DNA of 64,000 nt. Source: Bradyrhizobium hipponense (GTDB lineage: Bacteria > Pseudomonadota > Alphaproteobacteria > Rhizobiales > Xanthobacteraceae). Each line of letters begins with the position of its first letter. Position 1 is the stretch's first letter. Below are positions 36,884 through 46,131 of this stretch, piece after piece. The notes under the pieces are model-generated. The model saw only the letters and a program-made list of their open reading frames with translations, had not been told where the DNA came from and did not search any database. The DNA is taken from contig NZ_VSTH01000029.1 in assembly GCF_008123965.1 (NCBI RefSeq), positions 1-64,000 on the forward strand, in the 5' to 3' direction. The translations under genes were made by a program, and so were the position numbers.

Positions 36884-37534
36884 CTACTCCTTCGCCACCA
36901 CCGGCACCTGGCGGAATTTAGCGCGGACTGACTCCGGCAGCGGCGAGAAGTTCATTGCGACACCGTGCCGGTCATTTGCGTTGCGGTTGGCGACCACCAG
37001 TCCGTCGGCGCCTGCGACGATGTCGCCCTTGCGCAAGGTGGGATCGTCTTCGACCTTGACCTGTGCGAGCCCGGCTGCGCTCTTGCCGTTGCAGGTGCAG
37101 CCCGCGACGATCTCACTACGATAGCGGAACGCATTCGGAAGTTCGGAATAGGATTTTCCGCCCTCGGTCGTGGCGTCGTCGATATTGCTGCCATACACCA
37201 GCGAGGTTTCGGCGGTCGGACAGAAGCTCTTGCAGGATTGCGCCTTGCTCTCGGCATCCGCGCCTTGCGCCGGGAAGTAGCGGCCATCGCAACCGCGCAC
37301 GCAATAGGCGGCGCCGCCGCCATAGGCGGCCCGCTGTCGCGGGGAGTCGTAGCCCGGCATGTCGTCGCCCGGAAACGGCATCCGGATCTGTGGAGGCCGC
37401 GCTCCGAACGCGCCGAACAGCGCCGAGAAAAAATCCTCCGCCTGCGCCGACGGCGCCAGCACGAGTCCGAGAGAGGCGACGGTGAACAATGCCGCCGCGC
37501 CGCTAGCCAGCTTGCCGATCGAACATTTACCCAT
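36884..37534 (-). CDS. DUF2865 periplasmic protein
   Basis: 216 residues. Signal peptide (about 1-32, ending AQAED). The conserved part has YCVRGCDGRYFP, CKSFCPTAETSLVYG and a C-terminal CTCNGKS, giving at least six Cys that should form disulfides; this is the DUF2865 pattern. Function unknown; secretion is clear. It starts 17 bases after the L,D-transpeptidase stop on the same strand and is probably co-transcribed with it. Confidence 0.82.
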   Translation of the reverse strand: MGKCSIGKLASGAAALFTVASLGLVLAPSAQAEDFFSALFGAFGARPPQIRMPFPGDDMPGYDSPRQRAAYGGGAAYCVRGCDGRYFPAQGADAESKAQSCKSFCPTAETSLVYGSNIDDATTEGGKSYSELPNAFRYRSEIVAGCTCNGKSAAGLAQVKVEDDPTLRKGDIVAGADGLVVANRNANDRHGVAMNFSPLPESVRAKFRQVPVVAKE

Positions 37535-37551
37535 GTGGCCTCATTCAACTC

Positions 37552-38328
37552 CTAGTTCACCGACGACGCCGAGACGTTCAACGCCTGGCGGCCCGCGGGC
37601 AGCGTCGTCACCGCCGGGCGTTTGCGCTCACCGCCCCTCTCGTACCCCTTGGCCATCAGCGGCGCGTTCTTGGGCAGCACCACGACCTTGGCGCCGACGT
37701 TGACACGACCGAACAGGTCGATGACGTCCTCATTGGTCATGCGGATGCATCCGGAGGACACGAACTTGCCGATAGTGGTGGGATCGTTGGTGCCGTGGAT
37801 GCGGAATTGGCTCGCGCCGAGATACATCGCGCGCGCACCGAGAGGGTTGCCGGGGCCGCCGGCAACGAAGCGGGGCAGATAGGGCTGACGCGCGATCATT
37901 TCCGCCGGCGGATGCCAGTCCGGCCACTCCGCCTTGCGCGCCACGCTTTGCACGCCTGACCAGGTGAAGCCGTCGCGACCGACCCCGACGCCGTAGCGGA
38001 TGGCGCGGCCATTGCCGAGAACGTGATAAAGATAGGTGTTGCCGGTATCGATGACGATGGTGCCTGCCGGCTCGTTCTTGTCGAAGCTGACGATCTGCCT
38101 GCGCAGCCGATCGGGCAGCACGGCGTCCTCGTCGGCGGCCTGCGGCTCCTGGCGCGCGTAGCCCTGCGTATAGCTCGGGTCCCGCGGAAAGGCCTGCGAC
38201 GGCATCGGCGGATAGCCAAACGTCTGTGCCTGTGCCGCGAAGGGCACTGTCAGCAAAGCTGTAGCAAAGGTAATAGTGGTGAGCACGCGCGGCGAGAGCC
38301 GGCGGCGAACTGCAAAGAATTTCGTCAT
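37552..38328 (-). CDS. L,D-transpeptidase (YkuD domain)
   Basis: 258 residues from ATG 38328. Signal peptide (about 1-34, ending AQAQ), linker, then the YkuD domain (about 80-220): IVIDTGNTYLYHVLGNGRAIRYGVGVGRDG, HGTNDPTTIGKFVSSGCIRMTNEDVIDLF. The catalytic Cys is in SSGCIRM and the His in HGT. It makes 3-3 peptidoglycan crosslinks or attaches proteins to peptidoglycan. A possible EcfG promoter (38375-38400) is upstream. Confidence 0.92.
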   Translation of the reverse strand: MTKFFAVRRRLSPRVLTTITFATALLTVPFAAQAQTFGYPPMPSQAFPRDPSYTQGYARQEPQAADEDAVLPDRLRRQIVSFDKNEPAGTIVIDTGNTYLYHVLGNGRAIRYGVGVGRDGFTWSGVQSVARKAEWPDWHPPAEMIARQPYLPRFVAGGPGNPLGARAMYLGASQFRIHGTNDPTTIGKFVSSGCIRMTNEDVIDLFGRVNVGAKVVVLPKNAPLMAKGYERGGERKRPAVTTLPAGRQALNVSASSVN

Positions 38329-38374
38329 GTGCTGCCCCGTTAGAGGGTGCATCTGGGTGATGCGCTGCCGTCTA

Positions 38375-38400
38375 AACGCGGCCGAGCCGACTCAAGTTCC
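38375..38400 (-). promoter_or_regulatory. Possible EcfG-type promoter for the L,D-transpeptidase
   Basis: The minus strand reads GGAAC (38400-38396), 17 bases, then CGTT (38378-38375). The spacing is one base longer than in the three perfect examples but is within the published N16/17 range. Confidence 0.5.
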
Positions 38401-38459
38401 GCCCCGGCATGCGGCAGCCATGTCACAGTCAAGCGAGCGCATCTTCACGAGGCCGCGAT

Positions 38460-38484
38460 GGAACCCGTGTGGCGATCGCACGTT
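38460..38484 (+). promoter_or_regulatory. EcfG-type general stress promoter for the AI-2E type transporter
   Basis: GGAAC (38460-38464), 16 bases, CGTT (38481-38484), a perfect consensus match, with the ATG 78 bases downstream. Confidence 0.65.
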
Positions 38485-38561
38485 CTCGGCTTGTCGTGGG
38501 CGCGCGGGCCGAGGGGCTTCCGTGCCGGAGAGGTGTTGTGCGCGTCCTTCCCAGTGAACGT

Positions 38562-39650
38562 ATGATCCCCGGCAACGGCGAAGGCAGCCCGCTTGCAGAC
38601 AGTCATAGCGAACTGCCGCCGGTGATCCGTCGCACCGAATTCGTCGCCTTCTCGCTCGCCGGACTGCTCCTGATCGCCGTAGTCGCGGTGCTCTACGTCG
38701 GAAGGGCATTCTTTCTGCCCGTGGTGATGGCCTTTGTCATCGGCACCATGCTGTCTCCGGCAGCGACCTTTCTGGAAAAGCGGAAGGTGCCGCGGGGGCT
38801 CGCCTCCGTGCTGATCGTGGTCGCCGGGACCGCCGTGGTCAGCTTCGTTGTCGCGCTGATCGCTTCGCCTGTGATGGAATGGAGCGCCCGTCTGCCCGAA
38901 CTCGGAGCAAAGCTGAAGGACAAGCTGCACGTGTTCGACCGGCCGCTTGCGCTCTGGCAGGAGCTGCAGACCCTGGTCGGCGGCTCGGACGGACTACCGA
39001 GCTTCCAGATGCCTAAATTCGAATGGGTGCAGCCAACGCTGGAATTCCTGTCGCCGACCTTCACCGAATTCGTGTTGTTCTTCGTCACACTCATCCTGTT
39101 CATCGCGAGCTGGCGCGATTTGCGGCGAGCGATAATCATGACTTTCAGCGATCACGACGCGCGGCTGCGTACGCTGCGAATCCTCAACGAGATCGAGGTC
39201 CGTCTCGGCAACTACCTCCTGACCGTCACCGTCATCAATGTCGGCGTCGGCATCGCCGCCGGGCTCGTTTGCGCGCTGACCGGCATGCCCAACCCGGCCG
39301 GGCTCGGCGCGCTTGCGGCGGCCCTCAATTTCATCCCGATCATCGGGCCGGTCGCCATGTTCGCCATTCTGGTCGTGGTGGGACTGGTCGCGTTCCCGAC
39401 CATCGGCGGCGGCCTGATGGCGGCGCTTGCTTTTGGCGGCATCACCTTTCTGGAGGGACATTTCGTCACGCCGACCATCATCGGCCGACGGCTCGCGCTC
39501 AATGCGCTAGCCGTACTGCTGGCGCTGGCGTTCTGGACCTGGCTATGGGGCCCGATGGGCGCCTTCCTGTCGTCGCCGCTTCTGATCGTCGCGCTGATCT
39601 TGAAGGAGCATCTGTTGCCGCAGGATTCGCCGCAGCTTCCGCAGGACTGA
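38562..39650 (+). CDS. AI-2E family transporter
   Basis: 362 residues from ATG 38562. About eight membrane helices: pairs at the N-terminus (FVAFSLAGLLLIAVVAVLYVG, VVMAFVIGTML), a soluble middle part (about 105-170), and a C-terminal block with ALTGMPNPAGLGALAAALNFIPIIGPVAMF and EGHFVTPTIIGRRLALNALAVLLAL, which are family hallmarks (PerM/TqsA). Members export small solutes or act as sodium/proton antiporters; the substrate is not inferable. An upstream in-frame region is non-conserved. Confidence 0.88.
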   Translation: MIPGNGEGSPLADSHSELPPVIRRTEFVAFSLAGLLLIAVVAVLYVGRAFFLPVVMAFVIGTMLSPAATFLEKRKVPRGLASVLIVVAGTAVVSFVVALIASPVMEWSARLPELGAKLKDKLHVFDRPLALWQELQTLVGGSDGLPSFQMPKFEWVQPTLEFLSPTFTEFVLFFVTLILFIASWRDLRRAIIMTFSDHDARLRTLRILNEIEVRLGNYLLTVTVINVGVGIAAGLVCALTGMPNPAGLGALAAALNFIPIIGPVAMFAILVVVGLVAFPTIGGGLMAALAFGGITFLEGHFVTPTIIGRRLALNALAVLLALAFWTWLWGPMGAFLSSPLLIVALILKEHLLPQDSPQLPQD

Positions 39651-39665
39651 CCGGTTTCCGTGAAC

Positions 39666-39690
39666 GGAACTTACCCGACGACGAAACGTT
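39666..39690 (+). promoter_or_regulatory. EcfG-type general stress promoter for the DUF883/holin pair
   Basis: GGAAC (39666-39670), 16 bases, CGTT (39687-39690), a perfect consensus match; the DUF883 start codon is 38 bases downstream. Confidence 0.7.
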
Positions 39691-39728
39691 TTCCGGCTGC
39701 CTCAGTCGTCAATAGTTCGGAGCTCCCG

Positions 39729-40100
39729 ATGTCTACGACCAATGCCGAATCCGGGATGAGAGACTGGACCGACAAAGCCAGCAGAGAACGCCTCGAGAAG
39801 GATATTTCAGCCGTGAAAAGCGATATCGCCGCCCTCACCGATCAGATCGCCGACGCGCTCAATACCTTTTCCAAGTCCACGAGCAAGCAGGCCCGCCGTG
39901 GCTATCGTCAGGCGCGCGAGAACATGGATTCCGCGATCGACGACATGTCCGAGCGCGGCAGCGCGATGATGGATGCTGCGCAAGACGCTTACGGATCGAT
40001 CGAGGAGACGCTGGAAGATGCGATCACGCAGCGACCGCTCGCGACCGTCGCGCTCGCGCTGGGCATCGGTTTCCTGATCGGCGCCGCCTGGCGCCGGTAA
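39729..40100 (+). CDS. DUF883 family membrane-anchored protein (ElaB/YqjD type)
   Basis: 123 residues. A long charged helix (KASRERLEKDISAVKSDIAALTDQIADALN), a second helical part, then the C-terminal anchor PLATVALALGIGFLIGAAWRR typical of DUF883. The E. coli relatives ElaB and YqjD are stress-induced inner membrane proteins, and YqjD binds ribosomes. GGAG is 7 bases before ATG 39729. The next gene is a two-helix membrane protein, like the yqjD-yqjE pair. Confidence 0.87.
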   Translation: MSTTNAESGMRDWTDKASRERLEKDISAVKSDIAALTDQIADALNTFSKSTSKQARRGYRQARENMDSAIDDMSERGSAMMDAAQDAYGSIEETLEDAITQRPLATVALALGIGFLIGAAWRR

Positions 40101-40173
40101 GGCCCGCGAACGACCTCAAGACCGCGGCTGCAGCGCCGCCGAGGCGGCTTGTGGGCATTTGAGGAGCAAGGCC

Positions 40174-40629
40174 ATGCTTCAGCGCATCATCGACGGGATC
40201 AGTGCATCAACCGGGACGACTGTCCGGCTGACATCGCTTGCCGCCGCCGCGGCATTCGCGCTGTTCGTGACGACATGCTTCCTCTGCGCCGCCGTCTTCA
40301 TCTCGGTCCTGGAGAAATATGGTCCGGTTCAGGCCTGTCTCGCTGGCGCCGCCATCTTCTTTCTGCTGACGCTCACTTCCGCGGGCACCTATTGGGGCTA
40401 CAAGCGCGAGGTGCAGAAGCGCGCCAAGATCGCGGCCGAGCGCGCCGCGAGATCGGCGGCGCAGAGCATGCTGGCCGACCCGATGCTGCTCGCGACGGGT
40501 GTGCAGATCGTTCGCGCCATCGGAGTCAAGCGGCTGCTGCCGATCCTTGCGATCGGTGGCATCGCACTCGGAATCATGGCGAGCCGCGCCGGCGCACCTG
40601 ACGAGGCATCGGCTGAGCCTGCCGAGTAG
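40174..40629 (+). CDS. Holin-like (YqjE/DUF1469-like) two-helix membrane protein
   Basis: 151 residues from ATG 40174 (AGGAG 7 bases upstream). Two hydrophobic helices, about 25-48 (LAAAAAFALFVTTCFLCAAVFI) and 56-78 (CLAGAAIFFLLTLTSAGTYWG), then a charged helix and a third weak hydrophobic stretch (LLPILAIGGIALGIM). It resembles the holin-like family that usually follows DUF883 genes. The family call rests on topology and neighbourhood more than on a motif. Confidence 0.6.
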   Translation: MLQRIIDGISASTGTTVRLTSLAAAAAFALFVTTCFLCAAVFISVLEKYGPVQACLAGAAIFFLLTLTSAGTYWGYKREVQKRAKIAAERAARSAAQSMLADPMLLATGVQIVRAIGVKRLLPILAIGGIALGIMASRAGAPDEASAEPAE

Positions 40630-40823
40630 CGGTCAGACCTCCGGACAGCAGGACGTCATCCAGGCAACGGGGCCGGGCGATCCGACGGCCGCGACTTGGG
40701 CCGCGGCTTGCGCAATTTTTCGGCAGCCGGACAGATCAGGCTCCATTCACGCAAACGCTACTCGGATAGGCGGGCGGTTGCCGCTAAAAGCGGCGCCCCT
40801 GATTCTAAAAGTCATTTTCCGCG

Positions 40824-41966
40824 ATGAAACCGTCCGTCAAGGCGAACCTCTCCGCATTCCAACCCGACGCCAGGCTCTATCTGACGCTCGGCATCGCCAA
40901 CTGGTCGATTTTCGTCGACCACATCCCGAACAACGTCGTCAACCTGCTGACGCTGCGAAATTTCGGCTTCAGCGGCGCTGCGGATCTGTTCGTGTTCGTG
41001 GTGGGCTACGGCGTTGCTATCATCCACGGCAGAATGGCGCTGGAGCGCGGCTACGTCGTCGCGGCGACACGCATTTTCCGCCGCGTCTGGCGGCTCTACG
41101 CCGCCTATGTCGTGCTGTTCGTGATCTATATCGACACCATCGCCTATGTCGCCTCGCAATCGATGGCGCCGGAGATCATTCACGAATACAACATCTCCGG
41201 CATTCTCGAGCACCCGCTGCGCATCCTCGTCCGCGGCCTGGTGCTGCAGGAAGAGCCGCTGAACCTCGATCTCCTGCAATTGATGATCCCGCTGATGGCG
41301 TTCTTTCCGTTTGCGCTGTGGGGGCTGCTGCGACGGCCGAACCTGACGCTGGCGGCATCGATCGCCCTGTATTTTGCGGCGCGCTGGTTCGACTGGAATT
41401 TCCGGCTCTATCCCGATCAGGAGTGGACCTTCAACCCGTTCTGCTGGCAGATGCTGATGGTGCTGGGCGGCTGGTTCGCCGTTACCGGTGCGTCAGGCCG
41501 CGCGCTGCATCGCATGTCCTGGCTGCGCGTGCTCGCGGGCGCCTATCTCGTGTTCGCGATGGCGATCACGGTGATGCGCCACTCGCCGGCGCTTGCCGCC
41601 CTCTTGCCGGAAATCGTGCTCAACAGCATCACGCCGACCGACAAGGAAAACCTCGCGCCTTATCGTGTGGTCCATTTCCTCGCGCTCGCTTTCCTCGCAA
41701 CATATCTCGTCCCGGCCGACCATCCCGGCCTGCGATTGAGACCGCTTCAGGCGGTCATCAGATGCGGCGAGGAATGGCTCGCGGTGTTCTGCGTCGGCGT
41801 GTTCCTGTCCTTCGCCGGCCATCTGATCCTGATCACCGGCGCCAATCTGGTGGTGATGCAGATCGCCGTCAGCCTGGTCGGCTTCGCGGCGCTGGCTGCG
41901 GTCGCGTATTACATCTCCTGGTCGAAGCGGCAGGATCTGCCCGCGGCATTGCGACAGCAGGCCTGA
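40824..41966 (+). CDS. opgC: OpgC-type membrane acyltransferase
   Basis: 380 residues with about ten membrane helices. The opening RLYLTLGIANWSIFVDHIPNNVVNLLTLRNFGFSGAADLFVFVVGYG contains the conserved D-H and SDA-like pattern of OpgC. Members add succinyl groups to osmoregulated periplasmic glucans, changing their charge. The gene stands alone here. A 194-base stretch upstream (40630-40823) shows nothing I can name, and no clear ribosome site precedes the ATG. Confidence 0.87.
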   Translation: MKPSVKANLSAFQPDARLYLTLGIANWSIFVDHIPNNVVNLLTLRNFGFSGAADLFVFVVGYGVAIIHGRMALERGYVVAATRIFRRVWRLYAAYVVLFVIYIDTIAYVASQSMAPEIIHEYNISGILEHPLRILVRGLVLQEEPLNLDLLQLMIPLMAFFPFALWGLLRRPNLTLAASIALYFAARWFDWNFRLYPDQEWTFNPFCWQMLMVLGGWFAVTGASGRALHRMSWLRVLAGAYLVFAMAITVMRHSPALAALLPEIVLNSITPTDKENLAPYRVVHFLALAFLATYLVPADHPGLRLRPLQAVIRCGEEWLAVFCVGVFLSFAGHLILITGANLVVMQIAVSLVGFAALAAVAYYISWSKRQDLPAALRQQA

Positions 41967-42052
41967 CCGCCGAGACGTCTCGATTCCGCTAGGCCCAAAG
42001 CTGCGGCTGCGCTATGCCGGGCGAAGGCGGCGTCTGTGCAAGGAGACCGGGC

Positions 42053-42667
42053 GTGGTGACGGCAAAAGGCGGGGGTGAAGAGGCCGACAGTGCGCCCCGG
42101 CGCGGCCGGCCGCGCTCGATCGAGACCACCAACGCCATTCTCGAAAGCGCCTATGCGCTGATGGCCGCCACGGGACCCACCGTCACCACGATCGACGCGG
42201 TGGCGCGCCACTCCAACGTCTCCAAGATGACGATCTACAAATGGTGGCCGTCGCGGGAGGCGCTGCTGATCGACGCCTTCCTGCACCATGCCGCGCAAAT
42301 GCTGCCGCTCCCCCCAGTCGGTGCCGGCAGCCCCGCGGCGCGTGCGCGTCGTCATGCTGCGGCCTATGCCGAGGCGCTTCAGGGCGAGTTCGGAAAAGTG
42401 CAGCTTGCCGTCATCTCCGAATGCATCTCCCGGACCGGCTCGGCGGAGCTATTCTACGCACGCTATCTGCAACTGCGCCGCGACGCGCTGGTCGAGACGA
42501 TCGCCGCAGGCCAGCGTGACGGCAGCATCCTGGCCGAGGGGCAGCCCGAGGATCTCTACGACGCGATCTATGGCAGCCTGTTCTACCGCTACGTCTTCGG
42601 CATTGCCCCGATCACGCCGAGCTACGCGCGGACCCTGGTCGACCTCGTGTTGCGGCCGAAGGACTAG
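42053..42667 (+). CDS. TetR/AcrR family transcriptional regulator
   Basis: 204 residues from GTG 42053, with AGGAG 7 bases upstream; an ATG at 42014 has no such site. The N-terminal helix-turn-helix (about 20-65) reads RSIETTNAILESAYALMAATGPTVTTIDAVARHSNVSKMTIYKWWPSREALLIDAF, a canonical TetR DNA-binding domain with the AefR-like C-terminal half. The ligand is unknown. It follows opgC by 86 bases on the same strand and is convergent with the kinase. Confidence 0.88.
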   Translation: MVTAKGGGEEADSAPRRGRPRSIETTNAILESAYALMAATGPTVTTIDAVARHSNVSKMTIYKWWPSREALLIDAFLHHAAQMLPLPPVGAGSPAARARRHAAAYAEALQGEFGKVQLAVISECISRTGSAELFYARYLQLRRDALVETIAAGQRDGSILAEGQPEDLYDAIYGSLFYRYVFGIAPITPSYARTLVDLVLRPKD

Positions 42668-42674
42668 CCGCGAT

Positions 42675-44357
42675 CTATCTCACCGGCTGCGAAAACTTCT
42701 CGGTGCGGTCGCGCTCGGACATGTCGACGACCGTCTCCATCGGCGCGGTCAGCTCGTAGACGTAGGAGGCCTCGGTGAAGAACCGCTTGGCGGTGCCGCC
42801 GAGCGCTTCGGGCGCGACCCGGTCGAGCAGGATCAGGCCGAAATCGGAATCGGGGCGGCGCGTCGCCTCGCTGGTGTTGAACTCCTCCCAGCGGAATTGG
42901 AAGACCTCGCCAGGCGACTCGCCCGTCACCGTCCAGTTCGCGGTGATGTGCGGATGCTTGCCGACCAGTGACAAGCCCTCGTCCGAGTGCGAGGCGAGCT
43001 CGAAGAACAGCAGCGACAGGCTTTGCGCGGCGCGCGCGCTGACCGCGATGTCCGGGCCACTGACGGCGATGCGGTCGGCATGCGGAATGGCGCGCGCCTC
43101 GAACAGGCCCTTCAGCTTGACGCCCTGCCACTGGCTCTCGCTGAGCAGCGAAACGACATTGGACATCGCATGGATGCGGCCGATCAGCAGCTCGCGCGCG
43201 ACGTCGATGTCGGAGCCATGACGCAGCGTCCGCGTCACGATCGACTGGATCACGGCCAGGATGTTCTTGACCCGGTGGTTGAGCTCGTCGATGACCGCCG
43301 TCAGCCGGCGCTCGAAACCAATTCTGACCTGGATTTCCCGGCTGAGCCGCAGATTGTTGTAGGCAACGTAGCCGAACAGGCCGCACACCATGGCGGTGAT
43401 GGCGAAGCCGATCGCGGCCACGATGATCGCGGTCTGCTCGGCGCGTCGCGCCGAATTGGTCTTCGCGTAGTAGCCGAGCTGCCAGTCGCGGCCGCCGAAG
43501 CTCACGGTTCGCGTCGCCGACGGCACCGAGCCGTCCGGCTGCGCGTTGCGCGCGGAGACCACGCCCTGGTCGTTGGCGACCAGTTCGCCACCGTCCCTGC
43601 GCGGATCCTTGAGCGCGACCGAGAACAGCGACATGTCGTCATTGGTCAGCATCAGCGAAGCGAGCTCATAGGAAAAGGTGATGAAGCCGGCCGGCTCCAC
43701 CGCGCCCTCGGGAATCACGGGAGCCGCCACGATGACGCCAATCGCTCCATTCCCACGCAGCAGAGCAACCGGATCGGAGGCAACCGACCGCTTCTCCACG
43801 CGGGCACGCGTCAGCATCGCGTTGCGAACCTGATCCTGATCATAGCTGCGGCCGGGCAACGTCTTGGTCTCGTCGCTGCGCGGCTCGAGATCCATCAGCA
43901 CGTCGATCGGCCGGGTGACACTCGCCGGATCGATCGGTTTGTCGTCGTAGGTGCGGATCCGCGAGTTTGGGAAGCCGGCACCAGCGATGGCCGTCTGCGC
44001 TGCCGCCAGTTCGGTTGGCTTCAGCCGGGCGACCCAGCCGGCCACCACGAAATCGGTCTTGAAGGCGTAGATGGCCGAGCGCAGCGGCTCCAGCATGTTC
44101 GGCTTGATCACCGACGGCGCTCGGAACAGGCCGGAGGCGACACGCGCGAGCAGCTCGCGTTCGGTGAGCCGGTCCTGGACCAGGCTGGCATGAACGTCGA
44201 TCGCGCGCGCCAGCGCGATCCGGTCCAACGCCAGCTCCTGATCGTGGACGCGATAAGCCGCAAGCCCGGAGAGCAGGGCTCCGAGCAGAGCGATGAAGCC
44301 GATGATGAAACCCAGCCGGACCACGCGATTACTCAGGCGAAAGCAGGAGGTCGGCAA
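42675..44357 (-). CDS. CHASE sensor with degenerate HWE-type histidine kinase core
   Basis: 560 residues. Helix 1 (about 12-33), CHASE-like periplasmic domain (about 45-260), helix 2 (about 308-332), then a HisKA_2/HWE dimerisation domain with the phospho-acceptor His in ELNHRVKN (near 355). The ATPase part is unusual: the N-box normally reads HELATNAxKYG, here FELASHSDEG, losing the metal-binding Asn, and the GFG box reads SDFG. ATP use is therefore doubtful. The start is a TTG with no good ribosome site; GTG codons a few residues on are alternatives. No response regulator is adjacent. Confidence 0.78.
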   Translation of the reverse strand: MPTSCFRLSNRVVRLGFIIGFIALLGALLSGLAAYRVHDQELALDRIALARAIDVHASLVQDRLTERELLARVASGLFRAPSVIKPNMLEPLRSAIYAFKTDFVVAGWVARLKPTELAAAQTAIAGAGFPNSRIRTYDDKPIDPASVTRPIDVLMDLEPRSDETKTLPGRSYDQDQVRNAMLTRARVEKRSVASDPVALLRGNGAIGVIVAAPVIPEGAVEPAGFITFSYELASLMLTNDDMSLFSVALKDPRRDGGELVANDQGVVSARNAQPDGSVPSATRTVSFGGRDWQLGYYAKTNSARRAEQTAIIVAAIGFAITAMVCGLFGYVAYNNLRLSREIQVRIGFERRLTAVIDELNHRVKNILAVIQSIVTRTLRHGSDIDVARELLIGRIHAMSNVVSLLSESQWQGVKLKGLFEARAIPHADRIAVSGPDIAVSARAAQSLSLLFFELASHSDEGLSLVGKHPHITANWTVTGESPGEVFQFRWEEFNTSEATRRPDSDFGLILLDRVAPEALGGTAKRFFTEASYVYELTAPMETVVDMSERDRTEKFSQPVR

Positions 44358-44623
44358 TAAATACGAAGCATATCAATGCCGCTCGAACGGCCATGTGCCG
44401 GAACAGAGTGGACCCCGGTGACGGAGATAATGAAGGAGGAGGCATCAGTACGCAACTTGGGTCGCCTGATAAGCTTAATCCGCACGGCCGATCATAGGGG
44501 TCAGGACGGCTTGGCCCGGGGCACCGAAGGTAATCAATCGCGGTGCCGGGAATTAGTTCCACGGCTGCAGCTTTTGCCCCAGGCCTTAACGGCGGAAAAG
44601 CCTGCGCTATGTCGTCGCGCTGG

Positions 44624-45247
44624 TCAGCCCGCCCGGTGCAGTCCACCTTTGGCTTCGATAAAGCCGACGATGCGGTCGAGCCCTTCGCTCTTTTTGAGGT
44701 TGGTCATGACAAAGGGACGCGCACCGCGCATGCGCTTGGCATCCGTCTCCATCTTCTCCAGGGAGGCGCCGACATGGGGCGCAAGGTCGATCTTGTTGAT
44801 GACCAGAAGGTCGGACCGGGTGATGCCGGGGCCGCCCTTGGAGGGGATTTTGTCGCCGGCCGCCACGTCGATGACGTAGATCGTGAGGTCGGCAAGCTCT
44901 GGGGAAAAAGTGGCAGCGAGATTGTCGCCGCCGGACTCGATCAGAACGAGGTCGAGCCCGGGAAATTTCGCGCGCATGTCCGCCACCGCGGCCAGGTTCA
45001 TCGAAGCATCCTCGCGGATCGCGGTATGAGGGCAGCCGCCGGTCTCGACCCCGGCGATGCGGTCAGGCGTCAGCGAGCCCGAGCGCACCAGGAATTCCGC
45101 ATCCCATTTGGTGTAGATGTCGTTGGTGATCGCGGCGATGTCGTAGCGATCGCGCATGGTCTTGCAGAGCAGGTCCATCAGCGCGGTCTTGCCCGATCCG
45201 ACGGGACCGCCGACACCGACGCGCAAGGGGCCGTGAGATTTCGACAT
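44624..45247 (-). CDS. ureG: Urease accessory GTPase UreG
   Basis: 207 residues. P-loop [40 protein letters not shown] (Ni-binding CPH), [15 protein letters not shown] and NKIDL, all diagnostic. GTP hydrolysis drives delivery of nickel to the urease active site together with UreE, UreF and UreD. It is the last gene of the urea run, separated from ureF by a 161-base gap holding a long inverted repeat. Confidence 0.97.
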   Translation of the reverse strand: MSKSHGPLRVGVGGPVGSGKTALMDLLCKTMRDRYDIAAITNDIYTKWDAEFLVRSGSLTPDRIAGVETGGCPHTAIREDASMNLAAVADMRAKFPGLDLVLIESGGDNLAATFSPELADLTIYVIDVAAGDKIPSKGGPGITRSDLLVINKIDLAPHVGASLEKMETDAKRMRGARPFVMTNLKKSEGLDRIVGFIEAKGGLHRAG

Positions 45248-45267
45248 GTGGTGCGCTCTCTCCTAAC

Positions 45268-45390
45268 GTCGTCCTGGCGAAAGCCAGGACCCATTGCCAC
45301 CGAAGGCCGTTGTCGCGGCACGCTGGAGCCACACCTGCGTATAACCACATGCATTTGTGATTATGGGTCCTGGCTTTCGCCAGGACGACG
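45268..45390. repeat. Long inverted repeat, GTCGTCCTGG family (copy 4), inside the urease run
   Basis: GTCGTCCTGGCGAAAGCCAGGACCCAT and ATGGGTCCTGGCTTTCGCCAGGACGAC are perfect reverse complements over 27 bases; the centre differs from the other copies. Unlike copies 1 and 2 it lies inside what looks like one transcription unit, between ureF and ureG. Confidence 0.88.
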
Positions 45391-45408
45391 GCGGAGGACC
45401 CTGCTCGC

Positions 45409-46131
45409 TCATGCCCTGAACAGCCGCGTATACTGCGTCTCGTGCCGCAGGCTGGCGAGATCGGCGCGAAACGTTGCGCTGCCAAGATCGTCCAATGTCG
45501 CAACCAGCGCACGATGTGCGGTCGCGCCGACGGCAGCTTCCAACGTCACCAGAACGCGCTGGCTGTCGGTCTGACCGAGCGGAATGAGCCGGCTTGCCGC
45601 CGAGATCCAGTTCGAGACCAGCGCATGCAGGAAGGCGTGCAGCGTCGGGGCCAGCGGCACGCCATGCATCGCGGCGACCACGCCGACGGCGACGGGATAA
45701 ATCAGCGGCGTGCTGCATGCCGCGACCATGGCATCCAGTCCGTCGGCATCCCAGGCCGCGCGCGTGATGTCGATGAAGGCGCGTCCCTGCGAGGTCGTCT
45801 CGAGCTGCCGCTCGCGTGACGGCACGAAGGCGGCAGCGAGCTCGGCGATATCGCGCAAGGAGGCCTCCTCGCCCGCCTCCGCGGCCCGATAGGCATGGAC
45901 CAGAAACGTCGCGTCACAAAAGCCCGAGCCGTCGCCCAGCATCGCGTCGAGCCAGTCGGCCAACGTCGCGGTGTCGACGATGTCGCCCGCCTCCACCGCC
46001 CATTCGATGCCGCTTGAGTACGAGAAGCCGCCGACAGGGAAGGCCGGCGACAGCCACGTCATCAGCCGATACAGCGCCGCCGCCTCGCGCTCGGCGAGGC
46101 GGCCGGCGCCGGTCGGCTCATTTGTGGTCAT
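45409..46131 (-). CDS. ureF: Urease accessory protein UreF
   Basis: 240 residues from ATG 46131, overlapping the end of ureE by 14 bases. [31 protein letters not shown] is the UreF signature, and [13 protein letters not shown] is the conserved C-terminal end. UreF bridges UreG and UreD in the apo-urease activation complex. An open frame extends 80 codons upstream, but that part is the shifted reading of the ureE His tail and is not coding. Confidence 0.95.
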   Translation of the reverse strand: MTTNEPTGAGRLAEREAAALYRLMTWLSPAFPVGGFSYSSGIEWAVEAGDIVDTATLADWLDAMLGDGSGFCDATFLVHAYRAAEAGEEASLRDIAELAAAFVPSRERQLETTSQGRAFIDITRAAWDADGLDAMVAACSTPLIYPVAVGVVAAMHGVPLAPTLHAFLHALVSNWISAASRLIPLGQTDSQRVLVTLEAAVGATAHRALVATLDDLGSATFRADLASLRHETQYTRLFRA

